A model generated the notes under the pieces. The model searched no databases and was not told the origin of the DNA. It saw only the letters and a program-made list of their open reading frames with translations. The translations under genes were made by a program, and so were the position numbers. Below, piece after piece: positions 1-9,491 of a stretch of 64,000 bases of DNA (position 1 is the stretch's first letter; every line of letters begins with the position of its first letter). The stretch is from Vibrio marinisediminis. Its GTDB lineage: Bacteria; Pseudomonadota; Gammaproteobacteria; Enterobacterales; Vibrionaceae. Where the stretch lies: positions 682,001-746,000 of the forward strand of contig NZ_JACFYF010000001.1 in the NCBI RefSeq assembly GCF_014050145.1. The letters are read 5' to 3'.

Positions 1-1
1 G

Positions 2-1933
2 TTAGCCGTGGATTGGGCTGGGGTTGAGCAAACGATCGATGACCCATACCAATACCATACGATTTACGCGGAATACGATGATCTGCACACCCCTAAAAAT
101 ATGTATCGTCATATGGGGGCGCAGTTCATTACCTTGGAGCGAGACGGAAAGTTAATTTCTGGCGTGCGCTTTCTCGTTTACGCACCACATGCTAGCGCTT
201 GTAGCCTGATTGCTGATTTCAACCATTGGGACGGTCGACGTACGCCAATGCAGCGCTTAGATTACGGTATTTGGGGTATTTTCATTCCCAATTTAACCGA
301 AGGTGTGCGTTACAAATTTGAGATGAAAGGCCCTAACGGTGAAAGCCTTGCGCACAAAGCCGATCCTTGGGGAAGCTTTGCCGAGCAACACCCATCCTTC
401 TCATCGGTAACTTACGACCATGCTCGTTACCAATGGAAAGATTGCCAGTGGCAGCGACGAGCACTGAGCGATAAACGAAAACAAGCATTGTCCTTTTATG
501 AATTGCACGCGGGCTCATGGCGACGAGATGAGCACGGACAATTTCTTAACTATCGTGACTTAGCTGAGCAACTGGTGCCTTATCTCGTTGATATGGGTTA
601 TACCCATGTTGAGTTGATGCCAGTTTCAGAGCACCCGTTTTATGGCTCATGGGGTTATCAACCTATCGGCTTATTTGCGCCAACCAGCCGTTTTGGTACG
701 CCAGACGATTTTAAATATTTTGTTGATGTTTGCCACCAAGCTGGTATTGGTGTGGTCCTTGATTGGGTTCCGGCTCATTTCCCTTCGGATGACCATGGTC
801 TTGCTAATTTTGATGGTACACCGTTATATCATGATCCTGATCCTCGCCGTGGTTGGCATCAAGATTGGAACTCTTACATCTATGATATGAGCCGCGAGCA
901 CGTGCGACGCTTCTTGGTATCGAATGCATTATATTGGTTTGATCTGTTCCATATAGATGGCATTCGCGTCGATGCGGTCGCTTCAATGCTCTACCTTGAT
1001 TATTCACGTAGTCACGACCAATGGGTTCCAAATGTGGATGGCGGCAATGAAAATTACGATGCCATTGCGACGTTGAAGTGGATGAACGAAGAAGTGTACA
1101 AATACTTCCCTAATGCGATGACTATTGCGGAAGAATCCACGGCGTTTCCTGGTGTTTCAGCCCCGACTTATTTGGGCGGATTAGGTTTTGGCTTTAAATG
1201 GAATATGGGTTGGATGCATGACAGCCTGTCATACATAAAAGAAGATCCAGTTCATCGAAAATACCACCACGATACCATCACTTTCCCACTAATTTACGCC
1301 CACAGCGAAAACTATGTATTGTCACTGTCGCACGATGAAGTGGTGTACGGTAAAGGTTCCATTCACAACAAGATGCCGGGTGATGAGTGGCAGCAAACCG
1401 CGAATCTTAGAGCTTATTATGGCTATATGTATGGCCAGCCGGGCAAGAAGCTAAACTTTATGGGCGCTGAGTTGGGGCAAACCGCCGAATGGAACCATGA
1501 CGATCAATTGCAATGGTTCTTACTGCAGTTTGAAAGGCATCAAGGTATTCAAAATCTCACTCGAGATTTGAATATGCTTTATCAGCAGCAACGAGCGCTG
1601 CATGAATTAGATTGTGATCCAAGCGGGTTTGAATGGCGCTTACAAGATGATGCTAATACCAGCATTTTAGCGCACGAGCGTATTAGCGAAGCGGGTGAGC
1701 GTATATTGGTCGTCAGCAATTTTACCCCTGTACCGCATAGCCATTTTCATCTTGGAGTTCCCCATGCTGGGCGTTATCAGCTGTTGCTGAACACCGATGC
1801 ATCGAAATATGGTGGCAGTGAATTCAATGTGCTTGAGCACATAGATACGACGGCAACTGAGAGCCAAGGTTTAGCGCAGTCTTTAATGATGAGTCTACCG
1901 CCTCTGGCGACCTTATTTTACAAACTGAGTTAA
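2..1933 (+). CDS. glgB: 1,4-alpha-glucan branching enzyme GlgB (5' end cut by window)
   Basis: Glycogen branching enzyme that cuts alpha-1,4 glucan chains and rejoins them as alpha-1,6 branches in cytoplasmic glycogen synthesis. The frame is open to the left edge, so the GTG at 8 is not the real start; about 85 residues of a usual ~728 are missing. Visible order: remainder of the N-terminal CBM48 domain, then the GH13 barrel with the nucleophile Asp in [10 protein letters not shown] (residue 322 counted from the GTG) and the acid Glu in AEES (375), followed by LSHDEV and a C-terminal beta domain. The 53-residue spacing of Asp and Glu equals that of E. coli GlgB (405/458). A hairpin terminator follows at once, so this is the last gene of its transcript. 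Confidence 0.96.
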   Translation, partial: LAVDWAGVEQTIDDPYQYHTIYAEYDDLHTPKNMYRHMGAQFITLERDGKLISGVRFLVYAPHASACSLIADFNHWDGRRTPMQRLDYGIWGIFIPNLTEGVRYKFEMKGPNGESLAHKADPWGSFAEQHPSFSSVTYDHARYQWKDCQWQRRALSDKRKQALSFYELHAGSWRRDEHGQFLNYRDLAEQLVPYLVDMGYTHVELMPVSEHPFYGSWGYQPIGLFAPTSRFGTPDDFKYFVDVCHQAGIGVVLDWVPAHFPSDDHGLANFDGTPLYHDPDPRRGWHQDWNSYIYDMSREHVRRFLVSNALYWFDLFHIDGIRVDAVASMLYLDYSRSHDQWVPNVDGGNENYDAIATLKWMNEEVYKYFPNAMTIAEESTAFPGVSAPTYLGGLGFGFKWNMGWMHDSLSYIKEDPVHRKYHHDTITFPLIYAHSENYVLSLSHDEVVYGKGSIHNKMPGDEWQQTANLRAYYGYMYGQPGKKLNFMGAELGQTAEWNHDDQLQWFLLQFERHQGIQNLTRDLNMLYQQQRALHELDCDPSGFEWRLQDDANTSILAHERISEAGERILVVSNFTPVPHSHFHLGVPHAGRYQLLLNTDASKYGGSEFNVLEHIDTTATESQGLAQSLMMSLPPLATLFYKLS

Positions 1934-1968
1934 CGCCTCCCTTGTTATAGACAGAAGCTATTAACCTT

Positions 1969-1999
1969 AATGCCCCGCTTAACATAGTGGGGCATTTTT
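1969..1999 (+). terminator. Rho-independent terminator after glgB
   Basis: Perfect 8-bp stem AATGCCCC / GGGGCATT (1969-1976 with 1989-1996) followed by a T run, 35 bp after the glgB stop. Confidence 0.8.
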
Positions 2000-2048
2000 C
2001 TATTGCTTTCGCCATTTTCTCCTACACTGATGAAAAGGAGAAAAAACT

Positions 2049-2435
2049 ATGATTACAGCACTTTATGCCTCTTTACTGGCACTGTTGATGATGTGGTTAG
2101 CCGTGCAAGTGATCAAGCAGCGGCACAAAAGCCGAGTTGCCTACGCCGATGGCGGGATTGATGAGCTTAAAATTGCCCGCAGCGCGCAAGGCAATGCGGC
2201 TGAATACATTCCTATCACTTTAATTCTATTAGCCCTGATAGAGCATAACGGCGCGAATGTTCTGTTGATTCATGGCTTAGGAATACTTTTCCTTGTCGGT
2301 CGAGTGATCCACGCCAAAGCTATACTCGCGGAAAATATAAAGGGGCGCGTAACTGGCATGAAACTCACGTTTGCGGTGATGTTTGCGCTGGTGGTACTTA
2401 ACCTAATTTACCTACCGTTTGATAAGTTATGGTAG
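2049..2435 (+). CDS. MAPEG family membrane protein
   Basis: 128-residue inner-membrane protein of the MAPEG family (membrane-associated proteins in eicosanoid and glutathione metabolism), close to the bacterial YecN type. About four hydrophobic helices are visible: residues 3-22, 55-75, 76-90 and 105-122. The motif ARSAQGNAAEYIP, with its conserved Asn and Glu, is typical of the glutathione-binding region. The start is set by AAAAGGAG, 8 bp upstream of the ATG. It probably acts as a small glutathione-linked transferase or peroxidase, but the substrate cannot be told from the sequence. It is likely co-transcribed with the next gene, which starts 2 bp after its stop. Confidence 0.85.
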   Translation: MITALYASLLALLMMWLAVQVIKQRHKSRVAYADGGIDELKIARSAQGNAAEYIPITLILLALIEHNGANVLLIHGLGILFLVGRVIHAKAILAENIKGRVTGMKLTFAVMFALVVLNLIYLPFDKLW

Positions 2436-2437
2436 CG

Positions 2438-2974
2438 ATGAAACGTTATTGGCCACCAGCATGGTTGCTGGTGTTAATTGGTTTAGTGCTCAATATATTG
2501 GCGATCTTGATGTCGAGTGTTGTTCTCGAAGATCTAGGCTCGAAAATGACGACTCTCAATGAGCGCAAACAAGACAACCTCTATTCGATTCAGTTGGCGT
2601 GGAATCGAGTCGAAACCCTAGAGCGAAAGAAGGAGTTCACGCTACTTTATTTGCAGCAGAACAATGTGCAAGATGAACGGCTGAAGGCATTAGATGTTGA
2701 GATAGGACAGCAATTAGCGGATTGGGTCGCAGCGCCTATTCCCGAGCTTGTTGCGGAAAACATAGCGCAGATTACCGGGTTGATTGAAAGCGCACAGCAA
2801 ACACTGCGAAAACAGATAGACGACTTCTACTTGAACAACTTAACCATCAATGAGCAATTGGTTGGACTGAACGAAACCATTGCTTGGTACCGAAATATCA
2901 GCTTATTCTTACAAGTCTTTGGTTTGGCATTGATATTGGCGAGAGATTTAGAAGGTATACCAGTGGCTAAATGA
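2438..2974 (+). CDS. Membrane-anchored coiled-coil protein of unknown function
   Basis: I do not recognise the family. An N-terminal hydrophobic helix (about residues 6-28) is followed by a Glu/Gln/Leu-rich stretch of about 110 residues that looks like a coiled coil, with a second hydrophobic segment near the C-terminus (ISLFLQVFGLALILA). This gives a hairpin topology with the coiled coil probably on the periplasmic side. The start is ambiguous: ATG 2438 follows the MAPEG stop by 2 bp, and ATG 2429 in the same frame would overlap that gene by 7 bp. It is in an operon with the MAPEG gene and followed by a terminator. It resembles the length and shape of sensor input domains but has no output domain. 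Confidence 0.7.
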   Translation: MKRYWPPAWLLVLIGLVLNILAILMSSVVLEDLGSKMTTLNERKQDNLYSIQLAWNRVETLERKKEFTLLYLQQNNVQDERLKALDVEIGQQLADWVAAPIPELVAENIAQITGLIESAQQTLRKQIDDFYLNNLTINEQLVGLNETIAWYRNISLFLQVFGLALILARDLEGIPVAK

Positions 2975-3026
2975 CTTACTGATAATGCAGCAAATAACTG
3001 AATTCCTATAATTGGGTCTAGGTAGT

Positions 3027-3058
3027 ACAGCACCTGCATATTGAGGTGCTGTTATTAT
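3027..3058 (+). terminator. Terminator after MAPEG operon
   Basis: Perfect 9-bp stem ACAGCACCT / AGGTGCTGT (3027-3035, 3044-3052) followed by an AT-rich tail. It lies between convergent genes and may serve both strands. Confidence 0.65.
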
Positions 3059-3072
3059 TAAGGGGAGTCAGT

Positions 3073-4362
3073 CTATTTCCAAGAAGTAGGATACTCAGGT
3101 AACTCTTGAGTTTTTTTATACGCTTTAGCGCGAATCTCTCGCTCTTTGGCAATCACTTCTTCTTTAGTACCAGAGATCCAGAATTGGATGAGCATAACAC
3201 CAGCAGATGTCATATCACTCTCGGTCAGAACATCATTAGCTTGGCGAGTATGGCGAACGTAATCAATTTCACCCTGAGTATAGAGTTGTTCGATTAAGTC
3301 GTAGTCTAGAATATCTCCTGCGCGTCCAATTTCTTTTGCTGTCATAAGTACGATTAACGTGTATTTTCCAGCTTGACCGTTGCTCCATTTATTCCATGGC
3401 GTTTCATCGGTAATTGGCAAACCTGCAGCAAGTTTTAGATTATCGCCGAATAGGTTATTGCCAAACGAAAGCTCGTAATTGTAGTGATAGCTATGAGCTG
3501 CGCGAGGATTGATTTCAACAAACGCAATGTCACCATCAGGCATGATCCAGAACTCAATATTAAAGAACTGATTCACATACCCAAGCTCAACCAGACGACC
3601 CATATAGTCATCAACCCAGCTTCCGACTTGTTTTGCGACTTCAGGTCCAACTGAAATAGTGGGTGTGATATAGCCCAATGCTTGGTGATTATGGAAGTAA
3701 ACTTCTTCGGTTAGGGCGTAGTGAACAACATTCCCTTCCCCATCAATATAGCCTTCATAGCAGTACTCAATCGCTTTAGTCATATCGACATAGTGTTCTG
3801 CAATGAAAGGAGGGATTATTTCAGGTAGATCGGCTTTATCAATACCATTCATAAAGTGAGAGTAATTGTCAGCAATGCCCTGTTGCAAGGCGGAATCTGC
3901 ACGGTACTCATCAAGAATAGTAAATAGCTTCTCTTTACTATCAATTTTAAAAACGCCACGACCTAAAGATAGCGAGGTATTCTTTAACATGAATGGCCAT
4001 TCTTTAATCTTGTCAGCAATTTCTTGGTTGGTTTCGGTAAGAGGATCAACCCAATCAAAATAGTTTGGGTTCGACTCTAACGTACGCATAAGGTACTTAT
4101 TCATGCAGTAGAGAAATGCAAGACGCGAAGGCGCTTTCTGTCCTAGCCCTTCATTAATCAAAATATGACTGAATGCATCTTTTTGCGCAAACCCACCGAC
4201 ACTTTGAATATTTTCAGACTTACACTGCGCAATACTCTTTGCAATATCGCTTTCCCAGTTTTTTGGATCCAAAACAGTAATATCGGCAAATGACTTCATC
4301 TCCTCTAACGCATCTTTCATATATGGTTGTGGAGACAAAAAACCAAATTTAGGCTTATGCAT
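3073..4362 (-). CDS. ATP-grasp domain protein, substrate unknown
   Basis: 429 residues. The C-terminal half carries ATP-grasp features: a Lys region near LKNTSLSLGRG, and the metal-binding FFNIEFWIMPDG...AFVEINPRAA block (Glu and Asn that chelate Mg-ATP) around residues 265-290. The family ligates a carboxylate to an amine or thiol through an acyl-phosphate. The N-terminal ~100 residues form the usual Rossmann-like pre-ATP-grasp domain. The start is supported by GAGGTGAT, 6 bp before the ATG. The gene stands alone, with no biosynthetic partner, transporter or peptide substrate beside it, so neither acceptor nor donor can be named. It could be a dipeptide ligase or an amino-acid ligase. Confidence 0.8.
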   Translation of the reverse strand: MHKPKFGFLSPQPYMKDALEEMKSFADITVLDPKNWESDIAKSIAQCKSENIQSVGGFAQKDAFSHILINEGLGQKAPSRLAFLYCMNKYLMRTLESNPNYFDWVDPLTETNQEIADKIKEWPFMLKNTSLSLGRGVFKIDSKEKLFTILDEYRADSALQQGIADNYSHFMNGIDKADLPEIIPPFIAEHYVDMTKAIEYCYEGYIDGEGNVVHYALTEEVYFHNHQALGYITPTISVGPEVAKQVGSWVDDYMGRLVELGYVNQFFNIEFWIMPDGDIAFVEINPRAAHSYHYNYELSFGNNLFGDNLKLAAGLPITDETPWNKWSNGQAGKYTLIVLMTAKEIGRAGDILDYDLIEQLYTQGEIDYVRHTRQANDVLTESDMTSAGVMLIQFWISGTKEEVIAKEREIRAKAYKKTQELPEYPTSWK

Positions 4363-4559
4363 AGTAATATCACCTCTATTTTCTGATTATAATTCGCGCA
4401 GCAATATACCATGCCGAAATAGAAATAATGGCTCGAGAAGCGAGTGTTATTGAGTATTTTGTAAAAATGAGATGATCGACGGAAGTAGCAAACCATGCAC
4501 AGAGTCAAAACGCAGTTAATGGGTCATGCTTAGGGGCTTGATTCTTTGTAGAAAATAGC

Positions 4560-4585
4560 ACCGCGGGAAGTTACCCCCCCGCGGT
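4560..4585 (-). terminator. Terminator after acyltransferase gene
   Basis: Perfect 8-bp GC-rich stem ACCGCGGG / CCCGCGGT (4560-4567, 4578-4585), 16 bp past the stop of the minus-strand acyltransferase and followed on that strand by a T-rich tail. Confidence 0.6.
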
Positions 4586-4600
4586 TAGAGTGGCTTGTTA

Positions 4601-5623
4601 TTATCTAAACAGCCATCGGTTCAGTGGGGTTTTCTCGATGCCTTTGACAAGCAGTAGTGTGAGTAGGATGGTGCCTGATAATACTGCGGCATCTTTCGCA
4701 GGTCCTGTTAGTTGCAGTGCGCCAGTAACATTCATCATCACAATGATGATCGGCAGGTGTGCAACGTAGATTGGCAGTACCGATTTAGATAGGTTAGAAA
4801 CCCATGGGGAGTTGCCAAGGTTTGGCTTTGCCAGTAGGAAAAGAAAGACACCGGTTCCCCAAAGCATCGTGCCGAACAGAAAGTCGTTGGAATTGAATGA
4901 TTGCTCATACTCGACCAGCAAATAGGCTTCAGTAAAGTGTAGCGCCATACCAACTAACGCCATCAATGCGCCCTGCAATGCGGTTGCTTGAATATTCTTC
5001 TGGCGGATCATAAAGCCAATCGTAAACATCAAGGTACTGAAAAATGGTCCGTTGCGGGTAAAGAACGGTGTCCAAAGCTCAGTGATGTTTTGGTAGCTAC
5101 CGGCTAACACGCCATAGACATACAGCACTATCGCGATTGGCAGCAGCAAGCGAACTTTATCTGCTTTGATCAGTACCGCGCTGATCAGCGCCGCAAACAT
5201 TAATGCAGGAATAAACCATAAGTGTACTAAGCCGCCTTCAAGCATGGAATTAATCGGTGCTTGTGCTAAGTAACCCCAGTAGCCACTGCGTTCTACCAAG
5301 TAGCCTTCAGTCACTACGGTTTGCAAATTAAATGGCATTAGTAGGCAAATTACGCTCCAAACTAGGAACACGCGTATTAGTGGAGCGCAGTAGCTATTCA
5401 GTGTTTCCATTGGTGCGGCTGTTAACTTCGGTTGGATCAAATAACCGGAGATTAAGAAGAATAACGGCACGGCAAAACGGGTTGACTGGTTGAATATCAA
5501 ACCGACCCATGGCGTATCTTGATAGAGAAAATAAGTGAGGAACATCTGGCAGTGCATTGCAACAACAACGAAAATTGCAATAAGACGCCCGAGTTCAATG
5601 CTGGTAATTTTTTGGGTTTGCAT
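4601..5623 (-). CDS. Acyltransferase family 3 membrane protein
   Basis: 340-residue polytopic inner-membrane O-acyltransferase (OafA/WecH type, Acyl_transf_3). It opens with the family signature: a conserved Arg in SIELGRLIAI, a His in VVVAMHCQM (about residue 24) and FAVPLFFLISGYLI. Roughly ten hydrophobic helices follow. Such proteins usually move acetyl or succinyl groups from acyl-CoA to a surface sugar or lipid; no polysaccharide genes lie nearby, so the acceptor is unknown. The length matches WecH-like members. It is monocistronic, with its own terminator. Confidence 0.85.
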   Translation of the reverse strand: MQTQKITSIELGRLIAIFVVVAMHCQMFLTYFLYQDTPWVGLIFNQSTRFAVPLFFLISGYLIQPKLTAAPMETLNSYCAPLIRVFLVWSVICLLMPFNLQTVVTEGYLVERSGYWGYLAQAPINSMLEGGLVHLWFIPALMFAALISAVLIKADKVRLLLPIAIVLYVYGVLAGSYQNITELWTPFFTRNGPFFSTLMFTIGFMIRQKNIQATALQGALMALVGMALHFTEAYLLVEYEQSFNSNDFLFGTMLWGTGVFLFLLAKPNLGNSPWVSNLSKSVLPIYVAHLPIIIVMMNVTGALQLTGPAKDAAVLSGTILLTLLLVKGIEKTPLNRWLFR

Positions 5624-5782
5624 AACGACAACTTTAAATAATCAAATCGAGCCCAACCTAGCAGGAAAACGTTTAAATTCAATGGATATACGTCAATACA
5701 CCAGGCAATTTTAAGCAAAATTTATTTATTTCGAGACGCAAATCAAGCTTGTAACTGGTCGGATCTTTGTCAAATTGATTGA

Positions 5783-5806
5783 AAAATAGAACGTTCGTGC
5801 TAAAAC
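5783..5806 (-). promoter_or_regulatory. Probable TetR operator upstream of tetR-like gene
   Basis: On the minus strand this reads AGCACGAACGTTC within an AT-rich frame (core 5789-5801). The same 13-mer with two changes occurs at 6482-6494, ahead of the hydrolase gene. It lies about 35 bp before the regulator's start codon, as expected for autoregulation. Confidence 0.5.
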
Positions 5807-5834
5807 TTATGTAGTGTTCACTAATGGTAGTGCT

Positions 5835-6431
5835 ATGAGTAAAGGGCGATTAACTCGTGAAGCCATATTAGCCACGGCATTTGAGCTTGCGAGTAAAAAT
5901 GGTTTAGAGAGTTTGACGATAGGCGAATTGGCCAAGCAGTGCAGTATGTCTAAAAGTGGTCTGTTCGCTCATTTTAACTCTAAAGAGAACTTACAGCTGT
6001 CGGTGCTTGGACATGCTAATCATGTCTTTGCCGAGCGAGTGATAGAGCCCGCACGCAGTTTAGGTGATGAAAACATCATCGATAAATTCAAAGCTCTGTT
6101 GGACCACTGGTTGGGCTGGAATCATTCTTTCCAAGGTAGCTGCATGTTTTTAGATGCATGGAAAGAAACCAGCAGCAGTGAGCAAACCCTTATTCAGCAG
6201 CAGTTAAAAGCCACCATTTTAAAGTGGATTGATTACTTAACGATTCAATTACGTAAAGGGCGAGACAACCAACAATTCAGAGCCGATCTTGATTGTGAGC
6301 AAGCCGCTTTTGAACTTTATGGTCTTTACCTTAGTGCGCATCTGTTTTACTCACTACGTGGCGAACAGGCAAGTCAGGCGCATTTTTGGCAAGGAGTTGA
6401 TCGCTTATTAGCGGATTGGACGACACCTTAA
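5835..6431 (+). CDS. TetR/AcrR family transcriptional regulator
   Basis: 198-residue repressor. The N-terminal helix-turn-helix is clear: GRLTREAILATAFELA..., then LTIGELAKQCSMSKSGLFAHF, where the recognition helix resembles other TetR members. The C-terminal ~130 residues form the ligand and dimer domain, with CMFLDAWKETSS and a helix holding AAFELYGLYLSAHLF. ATG 5835 is chosen over the in-frame GTG at 5814 because TetR proteins begin close to the HTH. A 13-bp motif before this gene recurs before the downstream hydrolase gene, so it likely represses itself and that hydrolase. The ligand is unknown, probably a lipophilic compound. Confidence 0.9.
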   Translation: MSKGRLTREAILATAFELASKNGLESLTIGELAKQCSMSKSGLFAHFNSKENLQLSVLGHANHVFAERVIEPARSLGDENIIDKFKALLDHWLGWNHSFQGSCMFLDAWKETSSSEQTLIQQQLKATILKWIDYLTIQLRKGRDNQQFRADLDCEQAAFELYGLYLSAHLFYSLRGEQASQAHFWQGVDRLLADWTTP

Positions 6432-6477
6432 TTTAATGGGTGAATGGCGACAATGTTATTCACTTTTTTTGCCAATT

Positions 6478-6501
6478 AAAAAGCACGGTCGTTCGTTTTT
6501 A
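6478..6501 (+). promoter_or_regulatory. Second copy of the TetR operator motif, before hydrolase gene
   Basis: AGCACGGTCGTTC at 6482-6494 matches 11 of 13 bases of the minus-strand motif at 5789-5801, with A/T tracts on both sides. It is about 110 bp upstream of the hydrolase start. Confidence 0.5.
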
Positions 6502-6602
6502 GGGACCTTTATTTAGCGTCGCCATCGAACAGGCTGAGAAACAGACATAACCAATATGCAATCCGAGTTAAACAGGATATGTGTACCCTAAGGACAGGTA
6601 CT

Positions 6603-7463
6603 ATGAGTGAGAAGATTTATTTTAACACCTCGAACAAGTTCAGTTTTAAACGCAGCTTGATCAATATTTCTACCCGATTGCACCACACCATCGCACCTAA
6701 GCATGCTGAGAAGACCGCACGCAGTTTGCTGCTAACGCCAGTACGAACTCAGCCCAAAAACAGTCAGCCTCACGAGGTTATCAAAGGGAGTGTGGCATCA
6801 AAAGAGGGTAACTTAACCACTTATTCATTAGGTGCTGGTCCTGTATGGGTATTGACGCATGGTTGGTCAGGTACTGCGAGCCAATATTTTCCTTTGATGG
6901 AGCACATTGCGAGTCGAGGGTACACCGCTTTGGCTTATGACCACCCAGGGCACGGAGAGAGTGAAGGGGTTTATGGTCATATTCCGGCATTCGTGGCTGG
7001 CTTGGAAGCGATATTAGATAGTGTCGATGACGTCGCGGGTTTAGTGGGGCACAGTATGGGCACAGCTTCTGCTATTGAGTGCCACCATGCCAAACTAGCA
7101 GACAAACCGCTATTGCTGATTGCACCAGTATTGGATTACCTAGATAACCTATTTAGTAGCGTTGCTCGCTCAGGGTATTCAATGCGTTTGTTCAATGCTG
7201 TTGTCAAAGAGTTAGAAGATCACTATCGATACCCTATTCAATCGGTTGATCCCTACAATAAGTTGAAACTTCGTCAATCGCCAACCATCATTGTTCACGA
7301 TGAAGCCGATAAATTTACTAAGTATTCGGTTTCACAAAGGGCGGCACAAGAGATGGAAAATGTGACGCTGGTTACAACTCATGGGCAAGGTCATGGGCGC
7401 GTTATGAAGTGCGATCAAGTGATGGATAGTTTTGATAAGTTAATAGATAAATCAAATTCTTAA
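6603..7463 (+). CDS. Alpha/beta hydrolase (serine esterase/lipase type)
   Basis: 286-residue cytoplasmic hydrolase. Visible motifs are the oxyanion region HGWSG, DHPGHGES, the nucleophile elbow GHSMG (Ser near residue 152), an acid in VHDEADKFT and the catalytic His in HGQGHGRVM near the C-terminus. No signal peptide is seen. Start ATG 6603 is preferred because AAGGACAG lies 5 bp upstream; the earlier in-frame ATG at 6579 has no ribosome binding site. The shared operator motif suggests control by the TetR protein just upstream. The substrate is not evident; an ester or lactone is most likely. Confidence 0.88.
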   Translation: MSEKIYFNTSNKFSFKRSLINISTRLHHTIAPKHAEKTARSLLLTPVRTQPKNSQPHEVIKGSVASKEGNLTTYSLGAGPVWVLTHGWSGTASQYFPLMEHIASRGYTALAYDHPGHGESEGVYGHIPAFVAGLEAILDSVDDVAGLVGHSMGTASAIECHHAKLADKPLLLIAPVLDYLDNLFSSVARSGYSMRLFNAVVKELEDHYRYPIQSVDPYNKLKLRQSPTIIVHDEADKFTKYSVSQRAAQEMENVTLVTTHGQGHGRVMKCDQVMDSFDKLIDKSNS

Positions 7464-7576
7464 CATCTATAACCATTATTTTGAAGTGGTTAACAAATTC
7501 GCAAAACAAAATATTTCCTTAGAGGGTTATGTGGGATCATTTGCTATGCCTAAAGGCCCTCATAAGGAAAATAACA

Positions 7577-8965
7577 ATGAATAGAAATGATAGTGTCCCC
7601 TTGCCCAACAATACCCGGGAGTGGTTAATCAACCGAAACAGCCTAATAATCCTCGCAGACGTTGCGTTGTTTATAACTCTCTACTTTACCCTACCTTTTG
7701 ATCCTCAAGTGGTGCTGGGGATCAGCATGCTGGTTTTTGTTGCCATTCTTTGGCTTACCGAGGCTTTGCATGTCACGGTGACGGCTATCCTCGTACCCAT
7801 TATGGCGGTGTTGTTTGGTGTGTTTAATACTCAAACAGCATTGAACAATTTCGCCAACTCAATAATTTTCTTATTCCTTGGTGGGTTTGCCTTAGCGGCA
7901 GCAATGCATCGACAAGGGCTTGATAAAGTTATCGCAGACAAAGTGTTGATCATTGCCAAAGGCAAAATGAGTGTAGCGGTATTCATGCTGTTTGGTGTGA
8001 CGGCAATGCTCTCAATGTGGATCAGTAACACAGCTACCACGGCAATGATGTTGCCTTTGGTCTTAGGTGTTCTGAGTAAAGTAAATGAAGAAAGTGGCCA
8101 TAAAACGTATGTATTTGTGCTACTGGGTATTGCTTACAGTGCCAGCCTTGGCGGTATTGCGACTATCGTTGGTAGCCCGCCAAACGCGATTGCTGCTGCT
8201 GAAGTGGGGCTCACTTTTACTGAATGGATGAGTTTTGGTTTGCCGACTGCGGCGATTCTATTGCCTTTAGCCATTGTGGTGTTATACGCCGTATTGAAAC
8301 CCGATCTTCAAGGTGAGTTCGAACTTAACCATGAACCTGTTCAATGGGATAAAGGTAAAGTCGTTACATTGGCTATTTTTGCGGCGACAGTGTTCTTCTG
8401 GATTTTCAGTAAGCCAATTAATGCCATGCTGGGCGGTTACGCTAAGTTTGATACCATTGTTGCACTTGCGGCGATTGTCGCGGTTAACTTTGCTCGAGTC
8501 GTACACTGGAAAGACATTGAGAAAACGGCTGACTGGGGCGTATTGCTATTGTTTGGTGGCGGTATCTGTTTGAGTAATGTGCTCAAAGCGACGGGGACGA
8601 GTGTCTTCCTCGCGAATGGATTGAGTGATTTAATTGCTCACCTTGGCATTTTCTTTATCATCGCAGTGATTGCTGTATTTGTGGTGTTCTTAACGGAATT
8701 TGCCAGTAATACCGCCAGTGCCGCGCTACTGATACCCGTCTTTGCGACCGTGGCAGAAGCCTTTGGCATGTCGCCAGTAATTTTATCTGTGCTGATTGCC
8801 GTGGCTGCGTCGTGTGCCTTTATGCTTCCCGTAGCAACCCCGCCGAACGCAATAGTGTTTGGCTCAGGGCATGTGAAACAAAGCGAAATGATGCGTGTCG
8901 GCTTGGTGCTTAACGTTGTCTGTATTGGTGCGCTGACGATGATCGCAATGGTGTTGTGGGCATAG
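7577..8965 (+). CDS. indY: Sodium/dicarboxylate symporter, INDY type (DASS/SLC13)
   Basis: 462 residues, the same length as VcINDY of V. cholerae, whose sequence it matches closely throughout as far as I recall it. It imports C4-dicarboxylates such as succinate with Na+ across the inner membrane by an elevator mechanism. Both Na+/substrate signature loops are present: [11 protein letters not shown] with GSPPNAI in the first half, and [12 protein letters not shown] with ATPPNAI in the second. Start ATG 7577 follows AAGGAAA by 6 bp; the in-frame GTG at 7529 is rejected. The gene is monocistronic and ended by a strong terminator. Confidence 0.93.
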   Translation: MNRNDSVPLPNNTREWLINRNSLIILADVALFITLYFTLPFDPQVVLGISMLVFVAILWLTEALHVTVTAILVPIMAVLFGVFNTQTALNNFANSIIFLFLGGFALAAAMHRQGLDKVIADKVLIIAKGKMSVAVFMLFGVTAMLSMWISNTATTAMMLPLVLGVLSKVNEESGHKTYVFVLLGIAYSASLGGIATIVGSPPNAIAAAEVGLTFTEWMSFGLPTAAILLPLAIVVLYAVLKPDLQGEFELNHEPVQWDKGKVVTLAIFAATVFFWIFSKPINAMLGGYAKFDTIVALAAIVAVNFARVVHWKDIEKTADWGVLLLFGGGICLSNVLKATGTSVFLANGLSDLIAHLGIFFIIAVIAVFVVFLTEFASNTASAALLIPVFATVAEAFGMSPVILSVLIAVAASCAFMLPVATPPNAIVFGSGHVKQSEMMRVGLVLNVVCIGALTMIAMVLWA

Positions 8966-8992
8966 TTCCAACGCCACTAAGTTAGCCATCTG

Positions 8993-9029
8993 AAAACGCC
9001 CAGTTCATGTATTGAGAACTGGGCGTTTT
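8993..9029. terminator. Bidirectional terminator between indY and GNAT gene
   Basis: Perfect 14-bp stem (8993-9006 with 9016-9029) beginning AAAACGCCC and ending GGGCGTTTT. The A and T runs on both flanks let it serve the convergent genes. Confidence 0.85.
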
Positions 9030-9059
9030 GCTATCTGACCACTCGAGAAATGACCTTAC

Positions 9060-9491
9060 TTAAGCGCTCGCTTGCCAAGCCATGACAATTTCATCGTGCT
9101 GGGTGTGTTCACAAACCCTACGTTCGATCTCTTGAAAACCTTGTTTTAGGTAAAACTGATGGGCGCGCTGATTTTCTGCGTATACCGCGAGTTGTAATGG
9201 GTTATGTAGTTGTTTCAGGCTGTCGAGTAATTGCTGACCAATACCTTGAGATTGTGCGTTTGGCGATACAAACAATGCAGGAATAAAGCCTTGGTAATAG
9301 GCAATAAAGCCTAAGATACAATCACCTTGCTCGTAGACCCAAGTGTTACTGTTGGGCAAGTAGATGTCATGCATCGCTTGTTTTTGGCTATACCAAAACT
9401 CTTGAGGGATAAAGTCGTGGGCGAGCACTGAAGTGCAATACCAAAGTTCGACAACTTGGTTAAGATCCTCTGCGCGTAATGGACGAATCAT
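9060..9491 (-). CDS. GNAT N-acetyltransferase, YiaC/YjaB-like
   Basis: 143 residues of a single GNAT fold, using acetyl-CoA to acetylate an amine or lysine. It resembles E. coli YiaC over its length: VELWYCTSVLAHDFI near the start, the acetyl-CoA loop ALFVSPNAQSQGIGQQLL (motif A, Q-x-x-G-I-G) and AVYAENQRAHQFYLKQGF (motif B). The start is set at the ATG beginning MIRPLR, with GAGG upstream; the longer in-frame extension to 9584 has no family support. YiaC is known as a protein lysine acetyltransferase, but that role here is inference. Confidence 0.85.
   Translation of the reverse strand: MIRPLRAEDLNQVVELWYCTSVLAHDFIPQEFWYSQKQAMHDIYLPNSNTWVYEQGDCILGFIAYYQGFIPALFVSPNAQSQGIGQQLLDSLKQLHNPLQLAVYAENQRAHQFYLKQGFQEIERRVCEHTQHDEIVMAWQASA

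Noticed and set aside
8-1933. GTG at position 8 as the true start of glgB
   Set aside because: The frame stays open to the window edge and about 85 conserved N-terminal residues would be missing; the gene is simply cut by the window.
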